From positions 1 through 59,197 of IMG/VR virus record IMGVR_UViG_3300027985_000657: 59,197 bases of DNA; one strand, given 5' to 3'. Shown here one piece after another: positions 15,066 to 22,952 of this stretch. How positions within the stretch are numbered: position 1 is the stretch's first letter; every line of letters starts with the position of its first letter. Under the pieces are notes generated by a model. It did no database searches. It saw only the letters and a program-made list of their open reading frames with translations, and had not been told where the DNA came from. The DNA comes from a virus. The translations under genes were made by a program, and so were the position numbers.

Positions 15066-16039
15066 TAGATCACCTTTCTGAATTGTGTGAACATTTTATT
15101 ACCGTTCTTACCGGTAAGAATATCACCATCCACGTTGAATTCTAAGAATAATTCTTGTGCGTTACTTCTTAATGAATCCATAGCATATTGGTTTTTATTT
15201 CCAAATCTGTCAAATAGACCCATTGAAATATAAGAATCTCTTGTGTCATCACTAGGATCATAAATCCATCCTAATACTCTAGATGCTTGAAGCTTTTCAT
15301 CACCAAGTGAAGAAATATCAATACCTAATTCCTCATATACTTCATGTAGGAACATTGCCCCAGTATATACTAATTTCATGTTTAGGTATTTTTCTTTCAT
15401 TGCTAATTGATTTAATACCATATTAGTATCTCTGATCCATCCATGGGCAGTTCGATCATACATTACAGTAAAATCACTATCTGCTTTGACGTGTGGCCCT
15501 TTTACAAGTTGTTTTGTTAGATTACCATCTTTATCAACAACTTCTTTTTCTTCTTCACGGACATCTCTGAAAATATCTTTTTCTGCTAGATCTCCAATTT
15601 TTGCAGCAACTCTCTCACGATATGAGCGATAGCCGTTTTCTAATGTCGTATAAGCAGCTGCAAGTGCCATGTTACGACCCTTCATGATTTTGTGTGAACC
15701 AAGAATTCCGGCAACAGTTAAGCCAAATCCGATTGCTGTTGGTAAATATAATCTACCTAGTTCGAGTCCTGTTTTTGCATAGACTTTAGTTAACTCTTTT
15801 TTGCCTAAACTAACAGAGTACTCTTTGTTTGATAATTTATTATCATCATGCATATCTTGTTTGATTTCTTTGATTTTTTTATTAGCATTAGCAACTACAA
15901 GCTCTGCTTTTGGTGTTGCTTTAACGGCTAATACAATACTTCCTGCTGCAGCGATAATAGCTCCAGCTACAAGTAGTTCTGGTGATTTTTGTTTACCCCA
16001 AAAACCAACCTTACTAATAAATCCTGTAAATTTATTCAT
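15065..16039 (-). CDS. DUF6353-like membrane protein, copy 1, 324 aa
   Basis: Begins with a segment SPELLVAGAIIAAAGSIVLAV, then ATPKAELVV, a second hydrophobic region near 95-115 (LYLPTAIGFGLTVAG) and the motif KGRNMALAAAYTTLENGYRSYRERV. These are the marks of DUF6353 phage membrane proteins. The C-terminal half is soluble and contains LGWIYDPSDDTRDSYISMG. Two related genes follow upstream in the transcript at 17173-17946 and 17936-18889. Function unknown; three copies in one genome suggest a hetero-oligomeric membrane complex. Confidence 0.75.
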   Translation of the reverse strand: MNKFTGFISKVGFWGKQKSPELLVAGAIIAAAGSIVLAVKATPKAELVVANANKKIKEIKQDMHDDNKLSNKEYSVSLGKKELTKVYAKTGLELGRLYLPTAIGFGLTVAGILGSHKIMKGRNMALAAAYTTLENGYRSYRERVAAKIGDLAEKDIFRDVREEEKEVVDKDGNLTKQLVKGPHVKADSDFTVMYDRTAHGWIRDTNMVLNQLAMKEKYLNMKLVYTGAMFLHEVYEELGIDISSLGDEKLQASRVLGWIYDPSDDTRDSYISMGLFDRFGNKNQYAMDSLRSNAQELFLEFNVDGDILTGKNGNKMFTQFRKVI

Positions 16040-16056
16040 AATTTATTCTCCTTCGT

Positions 16057-16668
16057 TTAATCTAGTGGTGTAGCCTTAGGGAAATTAATAGAATATCCAT
16101 CTCTAACCCTGTCGATTGTTACATCAGATAGGTCTCTCCAACCATACTTATTTGCTGTATATGGAGCACTTTGCCCAATCATATCATAGAAATCAGCAAC
16201 AGATACCATCTTGTATCTATCGATTTGATCTCTAAGACTCATTAGTACTTCTTCTGCTTCTCCCCTATCAAACAATACAACTTCGTTAAAATTAAAGAAA
16301 TCTTTTCTTGTTGCTGCTTGCGGGATTCGATCGTAGTTTGTATCTCTATTTCTATCATAAAATGATGTATAACTAATATTTCTACTTCGACTATCCCTTG
16401 GGTCTCTGCTTCGACCGCCATAGATAAGAATATCAATACCGGTTTTGACCATATCAGTAATCAATCTTTGGATACCAGGTATAATGACACTAGTAAAAAC
16501 TTGACCTCTTACCGTTTTTGCATCTTCTGCAAAGAAGTTTCTTTTGAATTTTTTGAATTCTGATTCTTTTCTGACAGATACATTAGTAGTAATCGTGTCT
16601 TTCTTTATACGTTCTGGCTCAGGTTTCTTGCTTGAATCTGAGTTAGTTCCAAAGTCTTTTAGTCCCAT
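16057..16668 (-). CDS. conserved gut-phage protein with RGEAEEVL motif, 203 aa
   Basis: A basic N-terminal region is followed by VFTSVIIPGIQRLITDMVKT and ILIYGG, then a disordered Arg/Asp/Ser-rich stretch and the motif FDRGEAEEVLMSLRDQI, VSVADFYDMIG and NKYGWRDL. I recognise this motif order from many gut phages, always without known function. It sits between two DUF6353-like genes, so it may belong to the same membrane system. AGGAAAAATT precedes ATG. Confidence 0.65.
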   Translation of the reverse strand: MGLKDFGTNSDSSKKPEPERIKKDTITTNVSVRKESEFKKFKRNFFAEDAKTVRGQVFTSVIIPGIQRLITDMVKTGIDILIYGGRSRDPRDSRSRNISYTSFYDRNRDTNYDRIPQAATRKDFFNFNEVVLFDRGEAEEVLMSLRDQIDRYKMVSVADFYDMIGQSAPYTANKYGWRDLSDVTIDRVRDGYSINFPKATPLD

Positions 16669-16700
16669 AATTTTTCCTCGATTTTCATAATTTTTTAAAT

Positions 16701-16738
16701 GGAAAAGATAAAGGAGTATGATTCACTCATACCCCTTT
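16701..16738 (-). terminator. Rho-independent terminator
   Basis: Minus strand AAAGGGGTATGA-gtgaa-TCATACTCCTTT, a 12-bp stem with one G-U, followed by ATCTTTTCC. It lies after the 70-aa membrane protein gene and closes its one-gene cassette. Confidence 0.7.
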
Positions 16739-16761
16739 GTCATCCGGGCCCAGCTTGTTAA

Positions 16762-16974
16762 TTATTCTTGATCAGCTGGATTCACTTCAACGGGTTTTTC
16801 TTCCGCTTGTACTGCTGCCTTTTTAGCCGCTCTTTTCTTCCAGAAATATCTAACCGCTAATGCAAGTCCAACCACTACTGCAACTGGTGCAGCGATAGGT
16901 AGAGCTTTCTTAACGATCGGACATACTGATGAAGTAGCAACTTCAGTTGCAACATCGTTTGTCAAATTTTCCAT
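16762..16974 (-). CDS. small membrane protein, 70 aa
   Basis: The start MENLTND is chosen because GAAGGAGAAACGAAA lies before it. A hydrophobic segment (about residues 25-41, LPIAAPVAVVVGLALAV) is followed by an Ala/Lys/Arg-rich stretch and an acidic C-terminus. The gene is alone between a promoter-like element (17020-17047) and a terminator (16701-16738), so it is likely strongly and separately expressed. Family not recognised. Confidence 0.65.
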   Translation of the reverse strand: MENLTNDVATEVATSSVCPIVKKALPIAAPVAVVVGLALAVRYFWKKRAAKKAAVQAEEKPVEVNPADQE

Positions 16975-17019
16975 TTTCGTTTCTCCTTCTTTATTATTTA
17001 TATAACAAAGGTTTCCCTT

Positions 17020-17047
17020 CATTATACCAGATGTATTTTATGCGAAT
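17020..17047 (-). promoter_or_regulatory. phage promoter-like element
   Basis: Minus strand TTCGCA, TAAAAT, ACAT, CTGG, TATAAT, GAAGGG. This copy has a perfect TATAAT in the position of the variable hexamer. It lies 46 bases upstream of the 70-aa membrane protein start. Confidence 0.7.
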
Positions 17048-17172
17048 ATAATTCCGTGGAATGTACCCATATACATATGCGCATATTTAAAACCTCATCG
17101 GTTAGCGAACTAATACATATATGGGTTATCTATTTTTACATAGTCATCCATTCCATAAGACTAAAACCATAA
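17048..17172 (-). other. intergenic inverted repeats
   Basis: Between a DUF6353-like gene and the next promoter, CCCATATA pairs with TATATGGG across about 45 bases, an internal TTAG-TTCG-CTAA hairpin lies in between, and TGGAATG/CATTCCA encloses the whole. No T-run follows. It may be a 3' stabilising structure or a weak terminator. Confidence 0.4.
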
Positions 17173-17946
17173 CTAGTAGCTGTATACTTGTTTTGGTCTT
17201 GTGTTATATCTAATTGCACCACATGGTTCATTATCCGGTGTTAAAACAGTATCAATACTAATATCAATGATGCCTTGTTTACCGTCTTGTATTGACCAAC
17301 CCATGGTTTCACCAAGAACAGTTTCTTCTAACCCCAGAATATCAAACCAATCATTCAAAGTAGTTACACCAGACAAATCACCCATTGCTTGAGCATTCAA
17401 TTCGTTCGCTGCCTTTGATATGCGATTCCAATTAGTTTTGAAATATCTTCCAGACAATTCTTCATAAAATAAACTATCGCCGTCTCCAATAAGGGTAACA
17501 TTATTTATTCCATCTTTATATGTCTTTCTGACTTTTTCTTCTGAAATACTTTCCTCAATCTTCTCAAATTTCTTATCGCCGATTAAGGTTTTTGTTGTTT
17601 CTTTATACTCTTGAAGAGCAGTTTCTGACAATGTATATGCAGCTGCCAACATAATATTCCTTTTATTTGCTATGCGATTTCCAGCAATTATACAAGGGAT
17701 TGACATGCCGGTACTTACAACAACAGGTAAATAATCTTTCCAGGATAACTTAAATATTTCTTCAATAGTAAGTTTATCCTTTTTTAATTGTTGTTTTCTT
17801 TGTTCAACCTTCTTTGTTACTTTTGCAGTTGCTTTTATTCCCCATACAACTGAAAATAACATACCAGAGATACCCATTGTCATAAGTATCTCGGGTTCAT
17901 GTTGCGCTAAAAATGGTTTTATTGTTTTTAATATGTTACTCTTCAT
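17173..17946 (-). CDS. DUF6353-like membrane protein, copy 2, 257 aa
   Basis: Same order as copy 1: HEPEILMTMGISGMLFSVVWG, then IKATAKV, a second hydrophobic region (LPVVVSTGMSIPCIIAG), and NKRNIMLAAAYTLSETALQEYKE. The C-terminal part differs but keeps a domain with GDGDSLFYEELSGRYF. Start ATGAAGAGTAACATA overlaps the stop of copy 3, giving translational coupling; longer in-frame starts upstream overlap more. Function unknown. Confidence 0.75.
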   Translation of the reverse strand: MKSNILKTIKPFLAQHEPEILMTMGISGMLFSVVWGIKATAKVTKKVEQRKQQLKKDKLTIEEIFKLSWKDYLPVVVSTGMSIPCIIAGNRIANKRNIMLAAAYTLSETALQEYKETTKTLIGDKKFEKIEESISEEKVRKTYKDGINNVTLIGDGDSLFYEELSGRYFKTNWNRISKAANELNAQAMGDLSGVTTLNDWFDILGLEETVLGETMGWSIQDGKQGIIDISIDTVLTPDNEPCGAIRYNTRPKQVYSY

Positions 17947-18889
17947 CCTCGTTGACCTCTCCATCATTGTCATTTTTGATTTTTATTAGTTTACCATCAG
18001 GACCTTTAGTATATCCGAACATTTCAAATGTGGCATACTCATGATTTGGATTATCCAGGAATGGGTCAAAATCTAAATCAAGACGTTCTTCATAGTCTTC
18101 GACACCAAGCATAATTGGATCTTCCAACCAAGAAATGACTTTATATGGTATTTGAGGTTCGACATCATCAATTGTAATCTCATCTACTAATTGCATGTGA
18201 ATCCAGATTATATCTTTTGTTTCAGATAAATAATCCATTGTCCATCCCCATGAAGAAAGGTATTCTTTCGTAATTGAAGTATCAATAATATTAGCTTTTG
18301 CTAATTCTACAAATTGTAGCAACGTTACTCCTTCAAAAACTTCATCTGTTGGATATCCATTCAAAGTTCCATTCATCATTTCATTGATTGTAGCATATGC
18401 ATACATAACATCTTCGGGTAGGGCTTGAAAATATCCAATTAGTTCATCATAGTAAAGTTCTCTACGATCCCCTTCATCTCTAGTTATGTGCTGTTTTACT
18501 GCTTTTTGTTCCTTTTGTGATAAACTTTTCAGAATATCATTGTGTGCATCAACACCAAGTACAGATTTTACTTGATGTTTGTATTTTTTCCACCCTTGGT
18601 CGGCAATTACAGCCATTGACATAATAGAAGCCTGCGCTTTATTACTCATAATTGTTGAGCCAACTATTGATGAAATTGTTGCTATTCCAGCTATTCCAGT
18701 TGGAATATAAATCTTGTACAAAGCCATTATCTTTTCTTTTAAAGGTAGTGATTCAAAATTATGAATTTTCTTTCGTACAATTGATTCTTTCATTGCTGCT
18801 TTTCTTGCTAATATTGCCGTCCCTACAGTTCCTATTGCTCCAACCACGGAAAAGCCAACTGCAAGTACTTGTTTTGTTTTTAGATTCAC
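17936..18889 (-). CDS. DUF6353-like membrane protein, divergent copy 3, 317 aa
   Basis: GTG start behind AAGGAGAACTTAGAAA. Two hydrophobic segments near 8-27 and 60-82 and a helical stretch AQASIMSMAVIADQGWKKYK take the places of the corresponding parts of copies 1 and 2, but sequence is more divergent. The C-terminal half contains RRELYYDELIGYF and ends in a very acidic tail. It is the first gene of the DUF6353 block in transcription order. Membership in the family is by layout and context. Confidence 0.6.
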   Translation of the reverse strand: MNLKTKQVLAVGFSVVGAIGTVGTAILARKAAMKESIVRKKIHNFESLPLKEKIMALYKIYIPTGIAGIATISSIVGSTIMSNKAQASIMSMAVIADQGWKKYKHQVKSVLGVDAHNDILKSLSQKEQKAVKQHITRDEGDRRELYYDELIGYFQALPEDVMYAYATINEMMNGTLNGYPTDEVFEGVTLLQFVELAKANIIDTSITKEYLSSWGWTMDYLSETKDIIWIHMQLVDEITIDDVEPQIPYKVISWLEDPIMLGVEDYEERLDLDFDPFLDNPNHEYATFEMFGYTKGPDGKLIKIKNDNDGEVNEDEE

Positions 18890-18910
18890 TTTCTAAGTTC
18901 TCCTTCTCTT

Positions 18911-18945
18911 CTAAAATATAAATGAAGAGCATATGAAATGCTCTT
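18911..18945 (-). terminator. Rho-independent terminator
   Basis: Minus strand AAGAGCAT-ttcat-ATGCTCTT followed by CATTTATATTTTA. It follows the 66-aa membrane protein gene. Confidence 0.6.
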
Positions 18946-18964
18946 AACATTTAGTGAAATTACA

Positions 18965-19165
18965 TTATTCATTAGGATCTTTTTCTGGATCAACTTTTGG
19001 TTTATTTTGTTCTTCTACAACTGCTGTAGCAATCAACTTAATATCTTCCTTATTGAGTCTCTTCTTGCCTTTTCTAGCATCGTTAATCTCAATTACTCCG
19101 AATACAATTGAAGTTATTGCTGTTACAGCGATTCCTAATAAACCGATTTTTGTTGCTGTTTTCAT
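18965..19165 (-). CDS. small membrane protein, 66 aa
   Basis: A hydrophobic N-terminal segment (about residues 7-25) is followed by a basic and then an acidic, Pro-rich tail (KVDPEKDPNE), like the 75-aa protein at 13631-13858. AAAAGGAGAAAATTTT precedes ATG. The gene lies between a promoter-like element (19195-19223) and a terminator (18911-18945), the same cassette layout as other small membrane genes here. Confidence 0.65.
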   Translation of the reverse strand: MKTATKIGLLGIAVTAITSIVFGVIEINDARKGKKRLNKEDIKLIATAVVEEQNKPKVDPEKDPNE

Positions 19166-19194
19166 AAAATTTTCTCCTTTTTATTTTATTAACT

Positions 19195-19223
19195 TCATTA
19201 TAGTGAATGTTAATTTTGCGAAT
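19195..19223 (-). promoter_or_regulatory. phage promoter-like element
   Basis: Minus strand TTCGCA, AAATTA, ACAT, TCAC, TATAAT, GAAG. It overlaps the last codons of the 124-aa gene and points at the 66-aa membrane protein gene. Confidence 0.7.
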
Positions 19224-19584
19224 TAAGCCACTCATTAGCTTCTGTATCTGTTGAGAATGTTTTGGTTTCAATTATTGGTTCTAAAATACTTCCATTATTT
19301 ATTTCCAAGACATACCCAAATGAGTTATAATATTCATCAACAACATTAATTCTTTTTTCTTTATTTACTAATTGGTCTTTTTGTTTTATTACTTTTTTAA
19401 TAGATATATCCCCGCATTCATATGCGGTATTTAATTCATGCATTGTACATAGATTAGAGAATTTGTATCCCAAATGTCTCAAGAAGTGATCTTTATCCTG
19501 TGATTTGCATGAATATCCATTAAGAAATCCCCATGAATCATATTTAGTATTAACTATATACGTGTGTTCTTTTTTAGAATCCAT
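19210..19584 (-). CDS. hypothetical protein, 124 aa
   Basis: ATG at 19584 is preferred; a GTG nine bases earlier is possible. The start overlaps the stop of the upstream gene. Several Cys (CKSQ, CTMH, YECGD) are not arranged as a zinc site. The C-terminal region (FSTDTEANEWLNSQ) resembles the end of a small alpha/beta domain. Function unknown. Confidence 0.55.
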   Translation of the reverse strand: MDSKKEHTYIVNTKYDSWGFLNGYSCKSQDKDHFLRHLGYKFSNLCTMHELNTAYECGDISIKKVIKQKDQLVNKEKRINVVDEYYNSFGYVLEINNGSILEPIIETKTFSTDTEANEWLNSQN

Positions 19585-19879
19585 AAATTTCACTTCTCTT
19601 TCTTAAGAATATCAATAATTTTCTAACTACATTTAATTGAAATTTGTATGCATCGCTTTTAAAAGCCTCATGAGTTATAGAATATAATATTTCATATTGT
19701 TCTAACACATCAACCAAGTCATCAAATGGCCTATCCATACAATATTCAAGAACTTCATTCATAGCTAGTTGTTCATATAGCCGTTGTCTAAATTTCTTTT
19801 TAGATTTTCGAATATCATAATCCGGATATTCTTTTACGGCATAAGTTATTAGCTCACTAAGAAGATATCCGTTATACAT
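19574..19879 (-). CDS. hypothetical helical protein, 101 aa
   Basis: Contains ELITYAVKEYPDYD, KKFRQRLYEQLAMNEVLEY and DRPFDDLVDVLEQYEILYS, a pattern of several amphipathic helices. I have seen similar sequences in phages and prophages of low-GC Firmicutes but no function is known to me. TTAGGAGAATTTTGAATA precedes ATG. Confidence 0.6.
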   Translation of the reverse strand: MYNGYLLSELITYAVKEYPDYDIRKSKKKFRQRLYEQLAMNEVLEYCMDRPFDDLVDVLEQYEILYSITHEAFKSDAYKFQLNVVRKLLIFLRKRSEIYGF

Positions 19880-19898
19880 TATTCAAAATTCTCCTAAC

Positions 19899-20141
19899 TC
19901 ATTTTTTATCCCCTCTCGTGTGTCTGAGGATATTATTACAAGAATTTACTTGATTTTCGAGTTGTATATTTCTTTCTCGTAAATCCTTAATTTCTTCTTG
20001 TTGACATATACGATGGATTCGTGGAATTGATAGTTGATACTCTTTTGATAGTTCAACAACCATTGCCCCACTTTCACGAGCTTCATAAATATCACGATTT
20101 CTTTTTGACATTTCGTTTTGATTATTATTTAAACGTTTCAT
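19899..20141 (-). CDS. small HTH regulator (Mor-like), 80 aa
   Basis: Residues 14-47 form a helix-turn-helix: RDIYEARESGAMVVELSKEYQ, then LSIPRIHRICQQE, a spacing seen in Mor/C-type activators and resolvase-like HTH proteins. The C-terminal part is a short coiled coil (RERNIQLENQVNSCNNIL) that could dimerise. It is the only small stand-alone DNA-binding regulator I can identify, so it may control phage promoters. Two in-frame ATGs exist; the first follows AAGAGGTGTTAAGAA. Confidence 0.6.
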   Translation of the reverse strand: MKRLNNNQNEMSKRNRDIYEARESGAMVVELSKEYQLSIPRIHRICQQEEIKDLRERNIQLENQVNSCNNILRHTRGDKK

Positions 20142-20386
20142 TTCTTAACACCTCTTAATACGGAAAGCATTTTCATATTTACCCTTAATTGTGTGTAAGA
20201 AACAAGAATCTGTAATCCCATTGAAGTTATCATAAATCCAGCAATGATTTTAAGACTATTATCACTAGTCTTAACAAGTTCCTCTGTTTTTCCAACAAAT
20301 GATTCAGCTTGCTTTACTAATGATTGTAATTTATTGCTACCATCATCAACAACCTCGTGGATTTTTTTGAATGTTTTTTTAAACAT
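20138..20386 (-). CDS. small membrane protein, 82 aa
   Basis: A charged helical N-terminal half is followed by one hydrophobic segment (about residues 47-63, IIAGFMITSMGLQILVS) and a short basic tail. AAGGAGAACAAAA precedes ATG; the end overlaps the HTH gene start. Family not recognised. Confidence 0.6.
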   Translation of the reverse strand: MFKKTFKKIHEVVDDGSNKLQSLVKQAESFVGKTEELVKTSDNSLKIIAGFMITSMGLQILVSYTQLRVNMKMLSVLRGVKK

Positions 20387-20420
20387 TTTTGTTCTCCTTA
20401 TTTATTATTTTATAAGATTC

Positions 20421-20440
20421 AAGGGTAAATGAATACCCTT
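20421..20440 (-). terminator. weak terminator hairpin
   Basis: Minus strand AAGGGTA-ttcatt-TACCCTT follows the stop codon of the 181-aa gene. The downstream sequence is AT-rich but has no clear T-run, so termination may be partial. Confidence 0.4.
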
Positions 20441-20984
20441 ATTTTCTCGAAACACCTTTGATGAAGTTCCATGTTTCACTAGGAACTCTAACGTCGTCTT
20501 TATATATGGCTTTCAAAGACAATATCGACAAGCCAGCATAGATAATCAGTGGTAATCCAATTTCTAATCCTTTCATTACACCATTAAATATTTTGTCCGT
20601 CTTAGCCTTGTCTAAATCCATACTAAATTTCTTTTCCTCAAAGACTAGTTTAGAGTCCTCTAACGACATTTTTCGAATATCATTCTCGTTCATCGAATTG
20701 AACTTAATGTGGTCAAAGTCTAGCTTTGCCTTATCAAGAATCATTCGTGCATCTTCGAATTTCAATCGAGCTTTATCGACTTCAAGTTTTTCCTCATCTA
20801 GTTTGAGTCTTTTTCTTTTAATAAGATTTTCAACACTCTGACTTTCAATTTCTTTAATAGTGTTAACTACTTTAATTACACTAACCAGAATTTTACCTTT
20901 ATCTTCTGTACTGCTTGCGGTATTATACTCTTTAACCAAATCTTCGGCAATCGTATATAAGTCCGCTTTTGTTTTCACTTTCAT
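20439..20984 (-). CDS. coiled-coil membrane protein, 181 aa
   Basis: A long charged coiled coil (about residues 45-130, LKLDEEKLEVDKARLKFEDA and similar) precedes one C-terminal hydrophobic segment (about 145-160, GLPLIIYAGLSILSL). The topology suggests a cytoplasmic rod tethered to the membrane. AAAAGGAGAAGATTTT precedes ATG. A promoter-like element at 21012-21040 lies directly upstream. Confidence 0.65.
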   Translation of the reverse strand: MKVKTKADLYTIAEDLVKEYNTASSTEDKGKILVSVIKVVNTIKEIESQSVENLIKRKRLKLDEEKLEVDKARLKFEDARMILDKAKLDFDHIKFNSMNENDIRKMSLEDSKLVFEEKKFSMDLDKAKTDKIFNGVMKGLEIGLPLIIYAGLSILSLKAIYKDDVRVPSETWNFIKGVSRK

Positions 20985-21011
20985 AAAATCTTCTCCTTTT
21001 TATTTTTATGT

Positions 21012-21040
21012 TCCTATAATAAGAAATGTAAAATATGCTA
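21012..21040 (-). promoter_or_regulatory. phage promoter-like element
   Basis: Minus strand ATAGCA, TATTTT, ACAT, TTCT, TATTAT, AGGAAC. The first box is degenerate (GCA kept). It lies about 30 bases upstream of the coiled-coil membrane protein gene. Confidence 0.6.
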
Positions 21041-21274
21041 TTTCAATTTATTTATTCTAAATATAACGTCCGCTGCATTTACTAACTCCTCTGGCGGAAT
21101 TTCAAATGCAACATACATTTGTGTGTCACCTTCTTTAGAATATAAATTGAGAATACCAGCATATACTGTTTTTTTCTCATGAGAAGTTTTTTGAAATTGT
21201 TTTCCCAAAACTACCCCCGCGCCAAAAATTCCAAAACCAACTAATATCTTAGTTATTTTTTTACCAATTTTCAT
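21038..21274 (-). CDS. small membrane-anchored protein, 78 aa
   Basis: Basic N-terminus and a short hydrophobic segment (about residues 8-24, ILVGFGIFGAGVVLGK) followed by a soluble part with YVAFEIPPEELVNAADVIFRI. No strong ribosome site. It contains a GCGGACG core in an A-A-D-V context. Function unknown. Confidence 0.55.
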   Translation of the reverse strand: MKIGKKITKILVGFGIFGAGVVLGKQFQKTSHEKKTVYAGILNLYSKEGDTQMYVAFEIPPEELVNAADVIFRINKLK

Positions 21275-21277
21275 AGT

Positions 21278-21814
21278 CTACTTACCAATGGGAATATAAC
21301 ATACTTCGTTAAGTAATTCTAACTGCTCAGCTTTTGTTAGAGCATTGGCTATATATTTATACTCTTTTAATAGCTGACTAAACGTATCCCTAAAACGATT
21401 TCTATCAGTATCCCATTTTTGTGATCCAATTTTTGAGAACACAATATCACATAAAGATTTGAACTCAGTAATTTCTGTTAGTATTTTACTGTTATGCATT
21501 TCAACATATTTATTTACATAACTATCCACTCTAGCATCTAAAACTGGAAATTCACTAACCTTTATGGTATCAATTGATCTGTATGATGGGCTAACGTATT
21601 CATGTTCATAGCTAAACAAGTTTTTATTTTCCTTATTAAACACATAAACACGTGCTTCAGTATCATTAATAGTTCCACGACTATTTTCAATTACGATATA
21701 TAATTCAAGATCACTATTATATAAAACTCTACTTATAAAATGGTTTTGATATTGGTCACATCTTTCTGGATACGGTGGTGTGTAGATATCTTTTGAATTA
21801 AGTATTGCATTCAT
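21278..21814 (-). CDS. hypothetical protein, 178 aa
   Basis: GGAGG precedes ATG by 10 bases. The N-terminal half is beta-rich (SRVLYNSDLELYIVIENSRG, TEARVYVFNKE) and the C-terminal half helical. No membrane segment or catalytic motif. It is followed at once by the 78-aa gene. Function unknown. Confidence 0.6.
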   Translation of the reverse strand: MNAILNSKDIYTPPYPERCDQYQNHFISRVLYNSDLELYIVIENSRGTINDTEARVYVFNKENKNLFSYEHEYVSPSYRSIDTIKVSEFPVLDARVDSYVNKYVEMHNSKILTEITEFKSLCDIVFSKIGSQKWDTDRNRFRDTFSQLLKEYKYIANALTKAEQLELLNEVCYIPIGK

Positions 21815-21816
21815 TA

Positions 21817-21951
21817 TTATTTTTCCTCCGCTTTTCTTTTAAGTTTTTCATAACTAGTTCTTCTGACTATAACATAATCGGTGGATAGACCAACAATTAC
21901 CATCCCCATGATTATGCCGGCAAACATATACCTAAATGGTGCAAATATCAT
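21817..21951 (-). CDS. tiny membrane protein, 44 aa
   Basis: ATG overlaps the stop of the upstream gene (ATGA), with GGAGG nine bases before it. A hydrophobic segment (about residues 9-28, MFAGIIMGMVIVGLSTDYVI) is followed by a basic tail (RRTSYEKLKRKAEEK). Overlap and ribosome site make it a real gene despite its size. Function unknown. Confidence 0.65.
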   Translation of the reverse strand: MIFAPFRYMFAGIIMGMVIVGLSTDYVIVRRTSYEKLKRKAEEK

Positions 21952-22244
21952 TTTGGTTCCTCCTTCTTTCTTAATTGAATCATCATCTTAACACTTTCTG
22001 CTAGATATGACTCATAATTGTTTTGGTCTTGCTCAATTGTTACCATGAGCATTTCTTTTGTTGGGTAAACAACTCTTGTGTACATTTTACCCTGTAATTC
22101 TGTGTCATACATAATGAGAACATTCCTACCATAACCACGTAGAGCAAATACTTTTACATCGTGTTTTTTATCCTCATGAATATAACTAGTTCCAATTTTA
22201 TTTTTTAGAACTTTTTCAATACGTTCTTTAATAGAATTATCCAT
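21948..22244 (-). CDS. hypothetical protein, 98 aa
   Basis: ATG at 22244 is chosen because GGAGGATCAAATA precedes it and it overlaps the upstream stop only slightly. Mixed alpha/beta, with HDVKVFALRGYGRNVLIMYD and MYTRVVYPTKEMLMV. Ends in a Lys/Glu-rich helix. Not recognised. Confidence 0.55.
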   Translation of the reverse strand: MDNSIKERIEKVLKNKIGTSYIHEDKKHDVKVFALRGYGRNVLIMYDTELQGKMYTRVVYPTKEMLMVTIEQDQNNYESYLAESVKMMIQLRKKEEPK

Positions 22245-22632
22245 TATTTGATCCTCCATAAATTTTTTGGAATTCTTCGTCAGACATACTTAATCTAGTT
22301 TGTATAGTCAAATCATTCAACTTATTTATTTCTTTTAAATCGAACCATCCATCATACATTATAGACCAAGGTTCATATACTGAATAAAAATATTTTGCAT
22401 CTCCGTCATCAAGTTTAATATTCCTTTTTACTTTTTTAATTACAAATTCAACTGCTTGACCGGTATATACATGAAATCTTGCCAATTCTTCAACACGAAA
22501 TACATCATAATATGGTTGTATTCGAATTATTCGTTCCATACGAAGACGTTTAAGAACTTCGTAAAGATCATATTCCATTATACCGTTAATGGTATAGTAT
22601 CTACATACAACTGTATATAAATATTTACTCAT
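22237..22632 (-). CDS. hypothetical protein, 131 aa
   Basis: AAGGAGACG precedes ATG. The sequence is rich in Tyr and Arg and mostly beta/alpha mixed, without a membrane segment. Ends MSDEEFQKIYGGSNNG. Translationally coupled with the following 98-aa gene. No family recognised. Confidence 0.55.
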   Translation of the reverse strand: MSKYLYTVVCRYYTINGIMEYDLYEVLKRLRMERIIRIQPYYDVFRVEELARFHVYTGQAVEFVIKKVKRNIKLDDGDAKYFYSVYEPWSIMYDGWFDLKEINKLNDLTIQTRLSMSDEEFQKIYGGSNNG

Positions 22633-22669
22633 GATTTTAAAACGTCTCCTTATCTTTCTAATTTAGGTA

Positions 22670-22713
22670 AATTAAGAAAAGGAAGAGCCTACGCAAAATA
22701 AGCTCTTACCTTT
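22670..22713 (-). terminator. Rho-independent terminator overlapping gene end
   Basis: Minus strand AAAGGTAAGAGC pairs with GCTCTTCCTTTT (11 of 12 positions) and is followed by CTTAATTT. The 5' arm encodes the last residues of the 73-aa membrane protein, so coding sequence and terminator are merged. Confidence 0.6.
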
Positions 22714-22910
22714 CTATAAATATTTCTTTCGATTCTAATCCAGTCAATACCAAATATCCATAACGTAAATGTTAGAATTCCTCTGATTATATACCAAGGC
22801 ACCTTAATTGCTATAATTACAATATCTCTGATTGTCTTGGCAGCATCGATTAAATTCCTTACAATATTACCTCTGAATAATACAGTATATCGTTTAAAAA
22901 ATCTTTTCAT
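22689..22910 (-). CDS. small membrane-associated protein, 73 aa
   Basis: ATG at 22910 follows GGAGG by 10 bases. A basic N-terminus (MKRFFKRYTVLFRG) leads into an amphipathic/hydrophobic stretch rich in Ile, Trp and Phe (IVIIAIKVPWYIIRGILTF), and a basic end. It lies between a promoter-like element and a terminator that overlaps its last codons. Function unknown; membrane association likely. Confidence 0.6.
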   Translation of the reverse strand: MKRFFKRYTVLFRGNIVRNLIDAAKTIRDIVIIAIKVPWYIIRGILTFTLWIFGIDWIRIERNIYRKVRAYFA

Positions 22911-22923
22911 AAATATCAATCCT

Positions 22924-22952
22924 CCTATAATAAGAGATGAAATTTATGCGTT
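22924..22952 (-). promoter_or_regulatory. phage promoter-like element
   Basis: Minus strand AACGCA, TAAATT, TCAT, CTCT, TATTAT, AGGAGG. Slightly degenerate in the first box and in ACAT. AGGAGG doubles as the ribosome site of the 73-aa gene, so the leader would be very short. Confidence 0.55.
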
